Position numbers and translations under genes: made by a program
Notes under the pieces: model-generated
Told to the model about the DNA's origin: nothing
Database searches by the model: none
The model's input: the letters and a program-made list of their open reading frames with translations, nothing else
NCBI RefSeq assembly: GCF_003143555.1
Contig: NZ_CP029347.1
Coordinates: forward strand, 1,798,001 to 1,862,000
Direction: 5' to 3'
DNA from: Saliniradius amylolyticus
Lineage (GTDB): Bacteria > Pseudomonadota > Gammaproteobacteria > Enterobacterales > Alteromonadaceae
DNA length: 64,000 nt
Part shown: one piece after another, positions 52,597-61,990 of the stretch
Position numbering within the stretch: position 1 is the first letter of the stretch
Layout of the letters: each line of letters starts with the position of its first letter

Positions 52597-53511
52597 TTAA
52601 CTCGATTGAACAGAGAGCGCACCTTCCAACGCTTCCTTGAAGGTTTGGAACTCTGGAAGGTCGCGAATACTCTCAAAATCATCATCAGTAGTCAAGGAGT
52701 CAATTATTTCTTCCTTGTCGTCTTTGTCTATGGCTACTTCAAATGCTTTCTGCAATGACTCTCTCACACTGTCAAACTGGTGCTCCAGAAGGGATTGATA
52801 GCATGCAAGGTTATAGTGGTAGACCCAATTTTCAGGTTTAAGTTCAATCGACTTTCTTGCACACTCTATTGCTTTCTCAAGCTCTTCCACCCTTTTATAG
52901 CCCATTCCCAACCAGCTAATAGCTTTAGCATTATCAGGGTGGTGCTCTAAATATTCCTTGATTTTCTCAATGCCTTCGTCTGGTTTCCCACTGAACACCA
53001 GAAAGTTGCCTTCGAGTAAAAGAGTGTGGGATTTTGCCTCGTTTAGCTCTTCCCTGAGCTCACGGTCTTGCTCATAATTTTTTGCGACAGACCTTCTAAC
53101 TCTCTTTATTTCTTCCTCCGTATATTGCCTATTCGACTCTATTTCTGCCTGCAACTTTTTAAGCATCGCATCACTCACACCGGAAATAATTCTGAGCCCA
53201 GAAAACCCTCCGACTATTCCTATTGCCAACACATACAGTACAACCGGAATAAGATTCTTCGGTTTGTTTTCTGGGCTCCATACTTGATCAAAAATACCTA
53301 GTTGCAAATCAAATACGGGAACAGATGCTGCTAATGCGACAAACGCTCCGCCAATCCCAATGACAATATGACCCATAAACCCTGACTCAATATCGTTCTC
53401 TGAAAAAGGCACGCGAAACTTATGAGATCCGGGCGTGCTTAGTGTAAAAATAAAGCCTCCTAAAAGACCTGCGACCACTATAAGAAAAAAAAGACACCAT
53501 AATCCATACAT
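52597..53511 (-). CDS. Membrane-anchored TPR protein
   Basis: This is a 304-residue protein. Three hydrophobic helices lie in the N-terminal 110 residues (about 3-25, 46-66, 86-106). A charged coiled coil follows (about 115-165), and then two or three TPR units (about 165-260: LLEGNFLVFSGKPDEGIEKI, AISWLGMGYKRVEELEKAIE, VYHYNLACYQSLLEHQFDSV). The C-terminus is acidic. Base composition is lower in GC than in neighbouring genes, and with an IS3 remnant on one side and a scar on the other this suggests acquired DNA. AAGGA precedes the ATG. It ends just before the micro-gene promoter. Function unknown; TPRs imply a protein partner. Confidence 0.75.
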   Translation of the reverse strand: MYGLWCLFFLIVVAGLLGGFIFTLSTPGSHKFRVPFSENDIESGFMGHIVIGIGGAFVALAASVPVFDLQLGIFDQVWSPENKPKNLIPVVLYVLAIGIVGGFSGLRIISGVSDAMLKKLQAEIESNRQYTEEEIKRVRRSVAKNYEQDRELREELNEAKSHTLLLEGNFLVFSGKPDEGIEKIKEYLEHHPDNAKAISWLGMGYKRVEELEKAIECARKSIELKPENWVYHYNLACYQSLLEHQFDSVRESLQKAFEVAIDKDDKEEIIDSLTTDDDFESIRDLPEFQTFKEALEGALSVQSS

Positions 53512-53856
53512 GAATAATTCCTTTCTACATTTTTCGCTCTGGCAAAAGAGTCAGGATATCGTTTTCCTTATTTTATTGTTTTTACTGTCATATCTCTATA
53601 GATATATGCTCCCCCTTAGGGTTTGGCACTCAATTCAGATTAAAGAAAGCTACCTTTCATGAATAACTAATCTAGAAATCAGGCAAACGCGACGCTCCTG
53701 AAGCATATCAGCACTTCTTAAACCTAACGGCTGCAATACGTACTAAGCCGTCATTCAGGCTTTCAATCACGACCGTCCGCTTCTGGCACAGAACTGAACC
53801 GTCAGATTAGCCCAGTTTTGTGCTCGTCACCGCCCTATCACCTTATGGCTGGCCTA

Positions 53857-53910
53857 CTTAACGACGGCTCTTCTTCATCAGGCCTCGGGGTCAGGTCTTG
53901 CATTTTGCAA
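53857..53910. other. Duplicated 3' end of the YlqF gene beside a transposon-like tract
   Basis: Bases 53857-53883 repeat bases 53961-53987 at about 23 of 27 positions; on the minus strand both encode MKK(S/N)RR-stop, the GTPase C-terminus. Right beside the extra copy, 53887-53910 contains GTCAGGTCTTGCATTTTGCA, a tract I associate from memory with REP-associated (Y1) transposase elements in gammaproteobacteria. The arrangement looks like an insertion scar. The rest of 53512-53961 has no gene; a 20-base near-palindrome lies at 53589-53608. Confidence 0.5.
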
Positions 53911-53961
53911 CAAGTCGACTAATGGTCAGATTGCGTCACGTTCGTGTATTATTGAAAGCAC

Positions 53962-54966
53962 TTAACGACGATTCTTTTTCATCCGGCGGCTTTGTTCCTG
54001 GCGTTTTTCGGTGCGCGTTTCTTTGCGGTCGCGCTTGTCTGGCGTTTGAGAGCCGTCTTTAAATCGTTGCTTGCGTTTAGCCTTGGCTTCGGCTTTTTTC
54101 TTCGCCGCCGCTTCCATTTCACGCTTTTCTTCGACTAGCATCTCAGGCGTTTCCAGGCTGATGCGGCCTAGCTTGCCCGACTGCAATTCATTGAGCAGCA
54201 CTTCACAGATCTTATGCAGATTGACCCGCCCGCCGCGCATAATGGCGCCGCGCTTTCTGGCGGCGGCTTCCAGAAACTCAATTTCCGTGTCCGGCAGCTC
54301 TTCCAGCTTGTAGTGGGATTGCATCACCTCGGGGTAGGCCTTGATCAGATAATCGGCGGCGTAAAAGCCCACATCATCGTATTCCATGGCAGTGTTTTTG
54401 ACCGCGCCTGAGGCGGCCAGGCGATAGATGGAGTTAGGGTTTTCCAGTTTTGGCCACAGCACCCCCGGCGTGTCGTGCAGGGCAATGCCGTTATCCAGCC
54501 GAATGCGTTGCTGGCTCTTGGTCACCGCTGGCTCGTTGCCGGTTTTGGCAATGGTGCGCTGGGCCAGAATATTGATCAGGGTGGATTTGCCCACATTGGG
54601 AATGCCGGTGATCATGGCGTTGATGGCTTTCACCGAGGCGTCTCTTTCGGCGCATATCTGACGCACCATATCCAGAATCTTTCGGCTCTCGCCCGGTTTG
54701 TCGCTGGAGGTGGTGATGGTGCTCACGCCCCGCTCGCTTTCTAAGTGTGCTTGCCACTGTGCAGTGATGTCAGGGTCGGCCAGATCGTACTTATTAAGGA
54801 TTTTCAAACAGGGCTTATCGCCGCGGATCTTAGCGATTTCGGGGTTTTCACTGGAATACGGAATACGCGCGTCCAGTACCTCAATCAGAATGTCCACCTG
54901 AGATAACGACTCTTTTATTTCTTTCAGGGCTTTGTGCATATGCCCCGGGAACCACTGTAAGGCCAA
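53962..54966 (-). CDS. ylqF: Circularly permuted GTPase of the YlqF/RbgA family
   Basis: This is a ribosome-associated GTPase with 334 residues. The TTG at 54966 is the likely start: it is preceded by GAGGAAA at good spacing and gives MALQWFPGHMHKALKEI, the family N-terminus. Motifs run in permuted order: G4 NKYDLADPDI, then G1 GIPNVGKSTLIN and G3 DTPGVLWPK. The C-terminal tail (about 270-334) is very basic and helical (KKKAEAKAKRKQRF), suited to rRNA. In Bacillus subtilis RbgA matures the 50S subunit; gammaproteobacterial homologues are less studied. A copy of its 3' end lies 99 bases downstream. Confidence 0.88.
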   Translation of the reverse strand: MALQWFPGHMHKALKEIKESLSQVDILIEVLDARIPYSSENPEIAKIRGDKPCLKILNKYDLADPDITAQWQAHLESERGVSTITTSSDKPGESRKILDMVRQICAERDASVKAINAMITGIPNVGKSTLINILAQRTIAKTGNEPAVTKSQQRIRLDNGIALHDTPGVLWPKLENPNSIYRLAASGAVKNTAMEYDDVGFYAADYLIKAYPEVMQSHYKLEELPDTEIEFLEAAARKRGAIMRGGRVNLHKICEVLLNELQSGKLGRISLETPEMLVEEKREMEAAAKKKAEAKAKRKQRFKDGSQTPDKRDRKETRTEKRQEQSRRMKKNRR

Positions 54967-55140
54967 ATCCGCTTTCCTCAATAACGCAATGACCGCTATT
55001 CTAACGCATTTTTCAGTTGGTTTAATTGTTGATCTGGCCCGCGATCTCACTTCTAAGGTCGCTAAACACTTTTACATAAGGAAGGATTAACCGGGTTAGA
55101 CATTGGGGTCGTCGTCGGTGGGAATGATGAGCCTTGGGAG

Positions 55141-55166
55141 TAAAGGCTGACCCCATGGCCAGCCTT
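55141..55166 (-). terminator. Hairpin after the porin gene
   Basis: On the minus strand AAGGCTG / CAGCCTT with a ten-base loop is followed by TTTA, 17 bases after the porin stop. A moderate terminator. Confidence 0.6.
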
Positions 55167-55182
55167 ATCCATACCCTATCGC

Positions 55183-55872
55183 TTAGAAGCTAAAGGTGCG
55201 AGAGACGGAGGCCACCACACGCTCATCGGCCGTATCCCAGTCCAGGGTGGTGTCTTCGTAAGCCAGTGAGAAGTTAAAGCCCTTGTAGCTGGTCATATAG
55301 GCGGCGCGCCAGTGACGGTAAGAGCTATGTGTCCCCCACTGGTAGTCGGCCTTATCCTGAGAAGCTGACTCATCCCAGCTCAGACGCAGGTCATGACCGT
55401 CAGCCAGGCTGAAGGTATGGGCCAGCTCGATAATCGAGTGACCGGCATCGGTGCCGAAGTAGTCCCAGCTGTACCACAGGTTCATCTCGGAAGTCCCCAA
55501 GGCACTGGCATAATTAAACTTTGAGTACACTTCCGGGTAGTTACCGTCGCTGGAGTCACTGGAGCCGTGGTAGCTGTAATAGGCAATACCGTAGTCCACG
55601 CCCAGTTCATCGGTTAACTGACGATATTGACCGGCGTAAACATCAAACTCAAGATCGGCAAACTCGCCAAAATCCACATTGGAAGTCCAGGCCCCGGCAT
55701 AAAAGCCCTCTTCACCGGCATAATCCAGGCTTACCTGCAATGCAGGGTCATTTTGAGTTTGGCTCACGCCGTTGAAGGTATAATCCGAGGTCAGATTCAC
55801 CGTCGAAGACCAGTCCGCCACAGCCGGTGTGCTGGCAATAACGAGTGCAGAAATCAGGGTCAGTTTTTTCAT
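55183..55872 (-). CDS. TorF-family putative porin
   Basis: This 229-residue outer-membrane protein begins with a signal peptide (MKKLTLISALVIASTPAVA). The mature part matches the TIGR02001/TorF style: WSSTVNLTSDYTFNGVSQTQ at the start, repeated amphipathic strands rich in Tyr and Trp, and a C-terminal Phe (VVASVSRTFSF). It lies 11 bases after the BCCT-like gene with AAGGAG before the ATG, so both are co-transcribed. Together they suggest passage of a substrate through outer and inner membranes, plausibly choline or a related quaternary amine given the bet genes upstream. Confidence 0.88.
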   Translation of the reverse strand: MKKLTLISALVIASTPAVADWSSTVNLTSDYTFNGVSQTQNDPALQVSLDYAGEEGFYAGAWTSNVDFGEFADLEFDVYAGQYRQLTDELGVDYGIAYYSYHGSSDSSDGNYPEVYSKFNYASALGTSEMNLWYSWDYFGTDAGHSIIELAHTFSLADGHDLRLSWDESASQDKADYQWGTHSSYRHWRAAYMTSYKGFNFSLAYEDTTLDWDTADERVVASVSRTFSF

Positions 55873-55883
55873 TATTTTACTCC

Positions 55884-57101
55884 TTAATGAATGGTTTCAA
55901 TTTTTTCAAAGTCGAGGGTGTTTTCTTTCGGTGAACTGTCGATGGCACGGACAGCACGATATTTGGTGACCAGAATGTAGCCCATGCAGGCAAAGTAGAT
56001 ACCGATAACGAGTGCCCCAACCCACTGGATGCGCAGGAAGTCCAGTTTGAACAGCAGAGTCAGCGATGCCAGTACACCGAAGTTGACCAGCCAGTACTTG
56101 AACGTGCCAAAGCGCTTAACGGTCAGGTTCAAATTGTCCGTATACAAACGGATCAGAGAGTCCAGTGAGTTAATAACGAACACAATGCCCACGAATATCA
56201 TGCCAAAGGTTTTGATGCCCGAGGTATCCAGGCCGGCTTCATGGTAGTGGTAAAGCACGCTGAACCAGATAGCGATAGGGATAGACGGGAATATCAGCAT
56301 CGCAGCCAACACCTGCCAGGTTTTCAGTCCACCGACAAAGCGGGCCGTGAACTGGCCGATCATGATGGACCAGGCGAACCACCAGAACAGATAAAAGGCG
56401 TGGTAGTCATTCAGTGGCAGAATGAATTCGTGGATATTGGAGAAATAACCGCCCACTAATCCCAGTGTTGAGGCGTACTTAGCCACATTAGAGCCACCGA
56501 ATATATAGGCATCCAGCCAGAACCAGGCAATCAGGGCGATAAACAGCCAGGTGGAACCCAGACTCAGAATACGCACATATTTAATGTCAGTACTCGAGTA
56601 GGTTGCCAACGCAATCGCGGCAAACACAATCAGATAGAAGGTCGGAACTATGGACTCTCCATCTCCGACTCCCGGCATATACCACGGCAAATTTTTAAGC
56701 AACAGGAAAGCCGTGAAAGCGCAGGTACCTATGATCACCAGATTGTTGATGAACTTCACCGGCTTAAGCTCGAAAAACTTTACCTTGGGCTCGATCACGC
56801 AAAAATAAAAACAGGTGAGAAAGTAAAAGCCCCAGATCAGAAAACTCCAGTAGCCAAACTCAATGGCCAGGGGGTTGGTAAAGGCGTATTCGGGGTTCGC
56901 CGTGGTATCGGCGTAACCGGCAAACTCGGTGAGCGGGAACATAATCAGCCCCACGTCCAACCCAGATGTGAACAGGATGGCGATAAAGGTAAAGGTGCGC
57001 ACTGGCATCTCACCAATCATGCGCAGGTTGCCCCACTTCACCAGAATAAAGAGTATGGATACCGCCGTAAAAATAATACCGGCGTTGAGCCACAGATTCA
57101 T
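55884..57101 (-). CDS. Short BCCT-like transporter
   Basis: This is a 405-residue inner-membrane protein with about 11 hydrophobic helices. The central motif FYLFWWFAWSIMIGQFTARF, followed by VGGLKTWQ, matches the BCCT helix that carries the WWxxW signature and the ARxSxGRT-like turn. Typical BCCT carriers have 500 or more residues; this form lacks the long termini and is a divergent branch. It is 172 bases after betA, beyond a terminator, and is coupled to a TorF porin. Choline or betaine uptake is the best guess. Substrate not proven. Confidence 0.75.
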   Translation of the reverse strand: MNLWLNAGIIFTAVSILFILVKWGNLRMIGEMPVRTFTFIAILFTSGLDVGLIMFPLTEFAGYADTTANPEYAFTNPLAIEFGYWSFLIWGFYFLTCFYFCVIEPKVKFFELKPVKFINNLVIIGTCAFTAFLLLKNLPWYMPGVGDGESIVPTFYLIVFAAIALATYSSTDIKYVRILSLGSTWLFIALIAWFWLDAYIFGGSNVAKYASTLGLVGGYFSNIHEFILPLNDYHAFYLFWWFAWSIMIGQFTARFVGGLKTWQVLAAMLIFPSIPIAIWFSVLYHYHEAGLDTSGIKTFGMIFVGIVFVINSLDSLIRLYTDNLNLTVKRFGTFKYWLVNFGVLASLTLLFKLDFLRIQWVGALVIGIYFACMGYILVTKYRAVRAIDSSPKENTLDFEKIETIH

Positions 57102-57231
57102 TGCGTACCTCCGCTTATTAGTATGGATTCAAAATTCATTTTTGCTCCTGGTTGTTAAGCCAAGCCCCTTGCTTTCTTCAGGACGCACGAAACCACTACA
57201 GGCACAGAGTGCCGGCAAAAAATGCGTTATC

Positions 57232-57268
57232 GAAAAAAGAGACTCAGCCGGTGAAAAATCGCTGAGTC
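57232..57268 (-). terminator. Terminator of the betIBA operon
   Basis: On the minus strand GACTCAGC / GCTGAGTC around a 12-base loop is followed by TCTTTTTTCG. It starts five bases after the betA stop and separates betIBA from the transporter and porin genes. Confidence 0.85.
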
Positions 57269-57272
57269 AGAT

Positions 57273-58958
57273 TCAGTCAGGCAGTGCCCGCTCCACCAGG
57301 CCAGTGCGCTGTCGCCCGGCCTCGGGCTGTTTGACGGTGACTCCGGCCGTGCTGGCCAGAGGCTTGCCGCGAATCATATCGGCGGCGCGTTCAGCCACCA
57401 TAATGGTGGGGCCATTCAGATTGCCATTGGGAATAGTGGGGAAAATGGATGAGTCCACCACTCTGAGATTATCAATACCGTGAACCCGGGTTTGGCTGTC
57501 TACTACCGCCATAGCATCTTCGCCCATCTTGCAGGAGCAGGATGGGTGATAGGCACTTTCTACGGCCTGACGTACGAAAGCATCGATTTGTTCATCAGTC
57601 TTTACCTGTTCACCGGGCTGAATTTCTTCGCCGCGATAGGCATCCATCGCCGGCTGGTTGATGATTTCCCGGGTCAGACGCACACAGGCCCGAAAGCCCT
57701 CAATATCTTCCTGTTCTTCAAGGTAATTAAACTGAATCCTGGGAGCCTGCTTCGGATCGGCGGACTGTACATGCACAAAACCGCGGCTTTTGGGCTTGTT
57801 ATGACCGATATGCACCTGAAAGCCGTGGCCGTCGAAGGCACTCTTACCGTCATAGCGAATGGCGGCAGGCAGGAAATGATATTGCAGATCCGGCCATTCC
57901 ACCTGCTCGTTAGAGCGGATAAAGCCACAGGACTCAAAATGATTGGTGGCCCCCAGACCGTCCTTTTTAAGCAGCCAGCGACTGCCGATCAGTCCCTTAC
58001 TAAACCAGTCCAGCTTACCGTTTAAGGTAATGGGCTGTTTGCATTTAAACTGAAAATAAAACTCCAGATGGTCCTGCAGGTTCTTACCCACACCAGGCAG
58101 CTCATGTTTCACCTCAATACCCGCCTCGGCCAACACCTCTGGATCACCAATACCGGACAGTTGCAGTAAGTGAGGTGAGCCGACAGAACCGGCACTTAAG
58201 ATCACCTCTTGATTGGCCGTGATACGCTGGCGCTTGCCTTTGTGCTCAAATTCCACACCGGTCGCCACCTTGCCGTCGAGCATCACTTTATGGGCCAACG
58301 CGTGGGTCACAATGGTCAGGTTGTCACGTTGTCGCGCCGGGTCCAGATAAGCCCGGGCTGCCGAGCAGCGCTTGCCGCCCTGAACGGTCATATGCATGGG
58401 GCCGAAGCCTTCCTGCTGCTCGCCGTTATAGTCATCGGTTTTCAGGTACCCGGCCTCGACACCCGCGTCAATAAAGGCCTGATACAAAGGGTTTTGCATC
58501 TCATTACCGTTATTGGTGCCAAGAGGGCCTTGATCGCCACGATAGTCATCGCCCCCCAGATACCAGGACTCGGCTTTTTTAAAGTAAGGCAGGCAGTGCT
58601 GATAATCCCATTGCTCAGCCCCCTGCTCGGCCCATTCATCAAAGTCCCGGGCATGACCGCGCACATAGACCATACCGTTGATGGACGAAGAGCCGCCCAA
58701 TACTTTACCCCGCGGGCAATGCATCTGACGATCATCCAAATAAGGCTCGGGCTCGCTATGAAACTGCCAGGCGTACTTTTTGGTATTCATTGGGATGGAC
58801 AAAGCCGTCGGCATCTGAATAAAAAGACTTTTGTCACTACCGCCGGTTTCCAGCAGCAATACCCGGTGCTGACCGTCTTCGGTCAATCGGTTGGCCAGTA
58901 CACAACCCGCCGAGCCGGCGCCGATGATAATATAGTCGTAATCTTTGGCTAAATTCAT
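57273..58958 (-). CDS. betA: Choline dehydrogenase
   Basis: This 561-residue GMC-family flavoprotein oxidises choline to betaine aldehyde at the inner membrane. The FAD loop is [17 protein letters not shown], the GMC signature is [18 protein letters not shown], and the C-terminal catalytic region includes [17 protein letters not shown] (His) and [20 protein letters not shown] (Asn). The length equals E. coli BetA (556). AGGAGG lies before the ATG, eight bases after betB. A terminator follows. Confidence 0.96.
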   Translation of the reverse strand: MNLAKDYDYIIIGAGSAGCVLANRLTEDGQHRVLLLETGGSDKSLFIQMPTALSIPMNTKKYAWQFHSEPEPYLDDRQMHCPRGKVLGGSSSINGMVYVRGHARDFDEWAEQGAEQWDYQHCLPYFKKAESWYLGGDDYRGDQGPLGTNNGNEMQNPLYQAFIDAGVEAGYLKTDDYNGEQQEGFGPMHMTVQGGKRCSAARAYLDPARQRDNLTIVTHALAHKVMLDGKVATGVEFEHKGKRQRITANQEVILSAGSVGSPHLLQLSGIGDPEVLAEAGIEVKHELPGVGKNLQDHLEFYFQFKCKQPITLNGKLDWFSKGLIGSRWLLKKDGLGATNHFESCGFIRSNEQVEWPDLQYHFLPAAIRYDGKSAFDGHGFQVHIGHNKPKSRGFVHVQSADPKQAPRIQFNYLEEQEDIEGFRACVRLTREIINQPAMDAYRGEEIQPGEQVKTDEQIDAFVRQAVESAYHPSCSCKMGEDAMAVVDSQTRVHGIDNLRVVDSSIFPTIPNGNLNGPTIMVAERAADMIRGKPLASTAGVTVKQPEAGRQRTGLVERALPD

Positions 58959-58966
58959 CTCACCTC

Positions 58967-60430
58967 CTAAAACGGGCTTTCAATGTCCTGCATTCCCACG
59001 TAGACCGACTTGGTCTGGGTATAGTGGTTCAGCGTTTCCAGACCATTTTCACGGCCCACGCCAGATTGCTTATAACCGCCAACCGGCATCGGTGCTGGTG
59101 ATTCGCCGTAGCTGTTGATCCAGCAGATCCCCGCTTCCAACTGATGGACGATGCGGTGAGCACGGCGAATATCACGGCTGAAGACGCCCGCGGCTAGGCC
59201 ATAATGAGTATTGTTGGCACGGGCGATGACCTCGGCCTCGTCGGAGAAGCTCAGTACCGACATCACTGGGCCGAAGATCTCTTCGCGGACGATGGTCATC
59301 TCGTCGGTGCACTGAGTGAAAATAGTCGGCTCAACAAAATAGCCTCCCTCGCAGCCCACTGGTTTTAGGGCCTTACCGCCAGTCAGTAGGGTCGCCCCCT
59401 CGGCAACACCCTCAGCGATATAATCCAGAACGACTTTCTGATGGTTTTGAGAGATCAGCGCTCCCAGGTTTGTAACAGGGTCGGCGGGATCGCCGGCTAT
59501 CACATTATTTTGGGTGCGTTCTACCAAGCGCTCGAGGAACCTCGGCAAAATGGATTCATGTACAAATACCCGGGTACCATTGGTGCAGATTTCACCCTGG
59601 GTGTAGAAATTGCCCAGCATAGCGGCGCTGACCGCCTGGTCCAGATCGGCGTCTTCACAGATGATCAGCGGCGACTTGCCTCCCAGTTCCATGGTAACGT
59701 CTTTCAGTGTGCTGGCAGCACTGGCCATCACCTTCTTGCCGGTGCCAACCTCGCCGGTGAAGGACACTTTCTCAATGCCCTCAGCCTGGGTCAGCCACTG
59801 GCCGACCTCACCGTCGCCCTGAACCACATTAAAAACACCCGCTGGCACGCCTGCCTCGATAAAAATCTCGGCCAGTTTTAAGGCGCCCAGGGGCGTTTCT
59901 TCAGACGGCTTAAAGATCATGCTATTCCCCGTTGCCAGCGCAGGGGCAGATTTCCAACAGGCGATCTGGAGTGGATAATTCCAGGCACCGATTCCGGCAC
60001 ACACGCCCAGAGGTTCACGGCGGGTATAGAAAAAATCTTCACCGAGAGACTGCTGGGTTCCAGTAATGGTCGGGGCCAGGCCCGCATAGTATTCCAGCAC
60101 CTCGGCGCCAGTTTGCACGTCCACTACCTCAGCTTCCTGAATCGGCTTGCCGGTGTCCTTTACCTCGACCATAGCCAACTCGTCGTTGCGCTCATGCAAC
60201 AGGGCCACGGCTTTATCCAGAATACGGCGGCGTTCGGTCGCGGACATCAGGGACCAAACACCAAAGCCTTCTTTGGCGCTTTTTAACGCCTGCTCCCGAA
60301 TAAAATCGTCGGCCTTTTCAACCTGGTAGATTACCTGCCCGGTCGCCGGGTTAACCACATCGAAGACCTCGCCAGTTTGATTGGCTAAAGCCTTGCCGTG
60401 AATGAAATTCTGATAACGCGGTAAACTCAT
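58967..60430 (-). CDS. betB: Betaine-aldehyde dehydrogenase
   Basis: This 487-residue aldehyde dehydrogenase oxidises betaine aldehyde to glycine betaine with NAD(P)+. The motifs are [30 protein letters not shown], the catalytic Glu in [12 protein letters not shown] and catalytic Cys in [15 protein letters not shown], typical of BetB. It starts two bases after betI, with GGAG eight bases before the ATG. Product glycine betaine is an osmoprotectant. Confidence 0.96.
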   Translation of the reverse strand: MSLPRYQNFIHGKALANQTGEVFDVVNPATGQVIYQVEKADDFIREQALKSAKEGFGVWSLMSATERRRILDKAVALLHERNDELAMVEVKDTGKPIQEAEVVDVQTGAEVLEYYAGLAPTITGTQQSLGEDFFYTRREPLGVCAGIGAWNYPLQIACWKSAPALATGNSMIFKPSEETPLGALKLAEIFIEAGVPAGVFNVVQGDGEVGQWLTQAEGIEKVSFTGEVGTGKKVMASAASTLKDVTMELGGKSPLIICEDADLDQAVSAAMLGNFYTQGEICTNGTRVFVHESILPRFLERLVERTQNNVIAGDPADPVTNLGALISQNHQKVVLDYIAEGVAEGATLLTGGKALKPVGCEGGYFVEPTIFTQCTDEMTIVREEIFGPVMSVLSFSDEAEVIARANNTHYGLAAGVFSRDIRRAHRIVHQLEAGICWINSYGESPAPMPVGGYKQSGVGRENGLETLNHYTQTKSVYVGMQDIESPF

Positions 60431-60432
60431 GT

Positions 60433-61023
60433 TTAAACTCCGTAAGCCTGAATCAAGGTATCGATATGGGTCTTAGTGCGCCTTTCGGCTTGATCAAACA
60501 ACTCATCGCCCCCCAGTAAGGCCGCCCTCAGCCAGAAACCGTCGATAATGGCGGCTGTCGTCGATGCCGCTTGTTGCGCATTGTCACGGCTCATCATCTG
60601 CTTAAAGGCGTACTTCAAATTGCTTTCCAGCCGCTTGCTGTTAACCCGCTGCAAACGATGCAGGGCCGGGTCGTGCATGGATTCGGCCCAGAAGCTCAGC
60701 CAGGTTTTGGTGGCCCGGTCTTCACGCTGTACCGAGGCAAAGTTTGTCTCCACGATACGATACAGGCGGGTCTTGGCGTCCACCGGTTCATCGGCGATGT
60801 GCTTAACCAGATTGTTATGCAGCTCGGTCAACAGATAACGTACGGTGGCCAGGATCAGCTCCTTCTTGCCTCCAAAGTAGTGGCTGATAATGCCGGAAGA
60901 CAACCCAGCCTTTTTGCTGATGGTATTGATGGTGGTGTGCTGCAACCCCACCTCCGCTACCGACTCTAAGGTAGCTAAAATCAATTGTTTGCGCCTGACT
61001 GGCTCCATTCCCACTTTTGGCAT
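60433..61023 (-). CDS. betI: Choline-responsive TetR repressor BetI
   Basis: This is a 196-residue repressor. The TetR helix-turn-helix spans about 10-54 ([20 protein letters not shown], then [20 protein letters not shown]), and the start [14 protein letters not shown] is the BetI pattern. The C-terminal domain ([12 protein letters not shown]) matches BetI ligand domains, which bind choline. It is the first gene of betIBA. A 20-base palindrome 17 bases upstream of its ATG is a strong candidate BetI operator. Confidence 0.95.
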   Translation of the reverse strand: MPKVGMEPVRRKQLILATLESVAEVGLQHTTINTISKKAGLSSGIISHYFGGKKELILATVRYLLTELHNNLVKHIADEPVDAKTRLYRIVETNFASVQREDRATKTWLSFWAESMHDPALHRLQRVNSKRLESNLKYAFKQMMSRDNAQQAASTTAAIIDGFWLRAALLGGDELFDQAERRTKTHIDTLIQAYGV

Positions 61024-61039
61024 AAGACCCCAGTTTTTG

Positions 61040-61059
61040 TTAATTGACCGTTCAATTAA
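61040..61059. promoter_or_regulatory. Predicted BetI operator
   Basis: TTAATTGACCGTTCAATTAA has perfect 8-base arms around CCGT. It contains TTGA-N-CGTTCAAT, which resembles the BetI box known from E. coli and other gammaproteobacteria. It is 17 bases upstream of betI, where a bound repressor would block transcription. Confidence 0.75.
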
Positions 61060-61980
61060 AATAAATATTAACGAGATCCCCGGATCCTTTCAAGCAGAGT
61101 TCAAAATAAATCTGTAACGCTACGCTCCTCTATGTAAACTCTGAAAGCCCGTAAAACCGGCCATCGTACTGATATAACTACAAAACCTCAGACAGTAATG
61201 GAGCGATAAATAGTTAGTGTTAAATGGATTTTTTGGGCAGGAGTAAACTCAAGCACGGTGGTTTCACATAGCTAGTGCTCTAAGGATCTCCATCTCTCCC
61301 CTGATCCCCCCAGCCAATATCATCGTCACCGAGACTCGATCAGGGGTCCATTTCCAACTTGCCGAATGCGGTAGGCCAGTCCCTGGCGCACCGACCCCTT
61401 TTAGAAAGACCTAAAAGGGGCGAAAAGGTCTATAGTCGCTCCTGACTTTACAGGAATCTTACCGACTCAAGGCTCTGACTACATCGAACAAGTATTCTAC
61501 AAGGCTATCGCCTCACGAAATCATCCAGGGCTTCGCGTTAGATTGAGCCTTGGCACGGCAGGGGAAAGTCAAAGCGACAAGGACTAAAACCAACCTTTAC
61601 TCATCCCCTTCAACACCTCTTGAGCCACATGACTGACATATAATTTTCGGTTTTGCACCCACGGCCCGTTAAAACACCCTGTGGCGGGCAGGCGCCGGAA
61701 AAAGTGGGTTAAATATCAAGGATGAGATTTAAGCGAAGACGAACAGGGAGTGAGTGTGAGCGACCGACTTTTTCCTAGCCTGACCGTCATGTTTAGGGTG
61801 TCCACGGGCCACTAGGTCCTTTTCGCCGGTTTTGTGAGTTGACAAAACCGGCTGGCTCGCCAAGGAAGGCGAATCATATTCAAGCAGGGAAAGCCTACCC
61901 TAAATTTGAGCTATAGGACTGTACAAGAAGCACAAAGGTTGGGCTAATAAGGCTGACACTTTACCAGCACAACAGTAGTA
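61060..61980. other. 921-bp gene-poor stretch with several hairpins and a start-less 43-codon frame
   Basis: No convincing gene is present. Perfect inverted repeats are CCCCTGATC at 61298-61306 with 61338-61346, CCCCTTTTAG at 61395-61404 with 61411-61420, and a nested structure at 61792-61904. The last has outer arms TTTAGGGT/ACCCTAAA, an 11-base inner stem at 61825-61852 and a 5-base stem at 61857-61872. On the minus strand, bases 61715-61584 form a frame of 43 codons after a TGA, with protein-like composition (LPATGCFNGPWVQNRKLY, then VSHVAQEVLKGMSKGWF) but no start codon until near its end. It may be a decayed mobile element, a dispersed repeat or a structured RNA. Confidence 0.4.
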
Positions 61981-61990
61981 CAGAGGAGAG

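Noticed and set aside
58209-58952. Open frame of 247 codons on the plus strand across betA
   Set aside because: Antisense shadow of betA with no ribosome site or family features.
61756-61815. GTG frame of 19 codons with GGGAG upstream in the gene-poor stretch
   Set aside because: Very short, no promoter or terminator around it, and the peptide shows no repeat or conserved pattern, unlike the micro-gene at 52489.
61792-61904. Nested inverted repeats as an integron attC site
   Set aside because: No integrase is near and the arms do not show the GTTRRRY-type core sites expected of attC.
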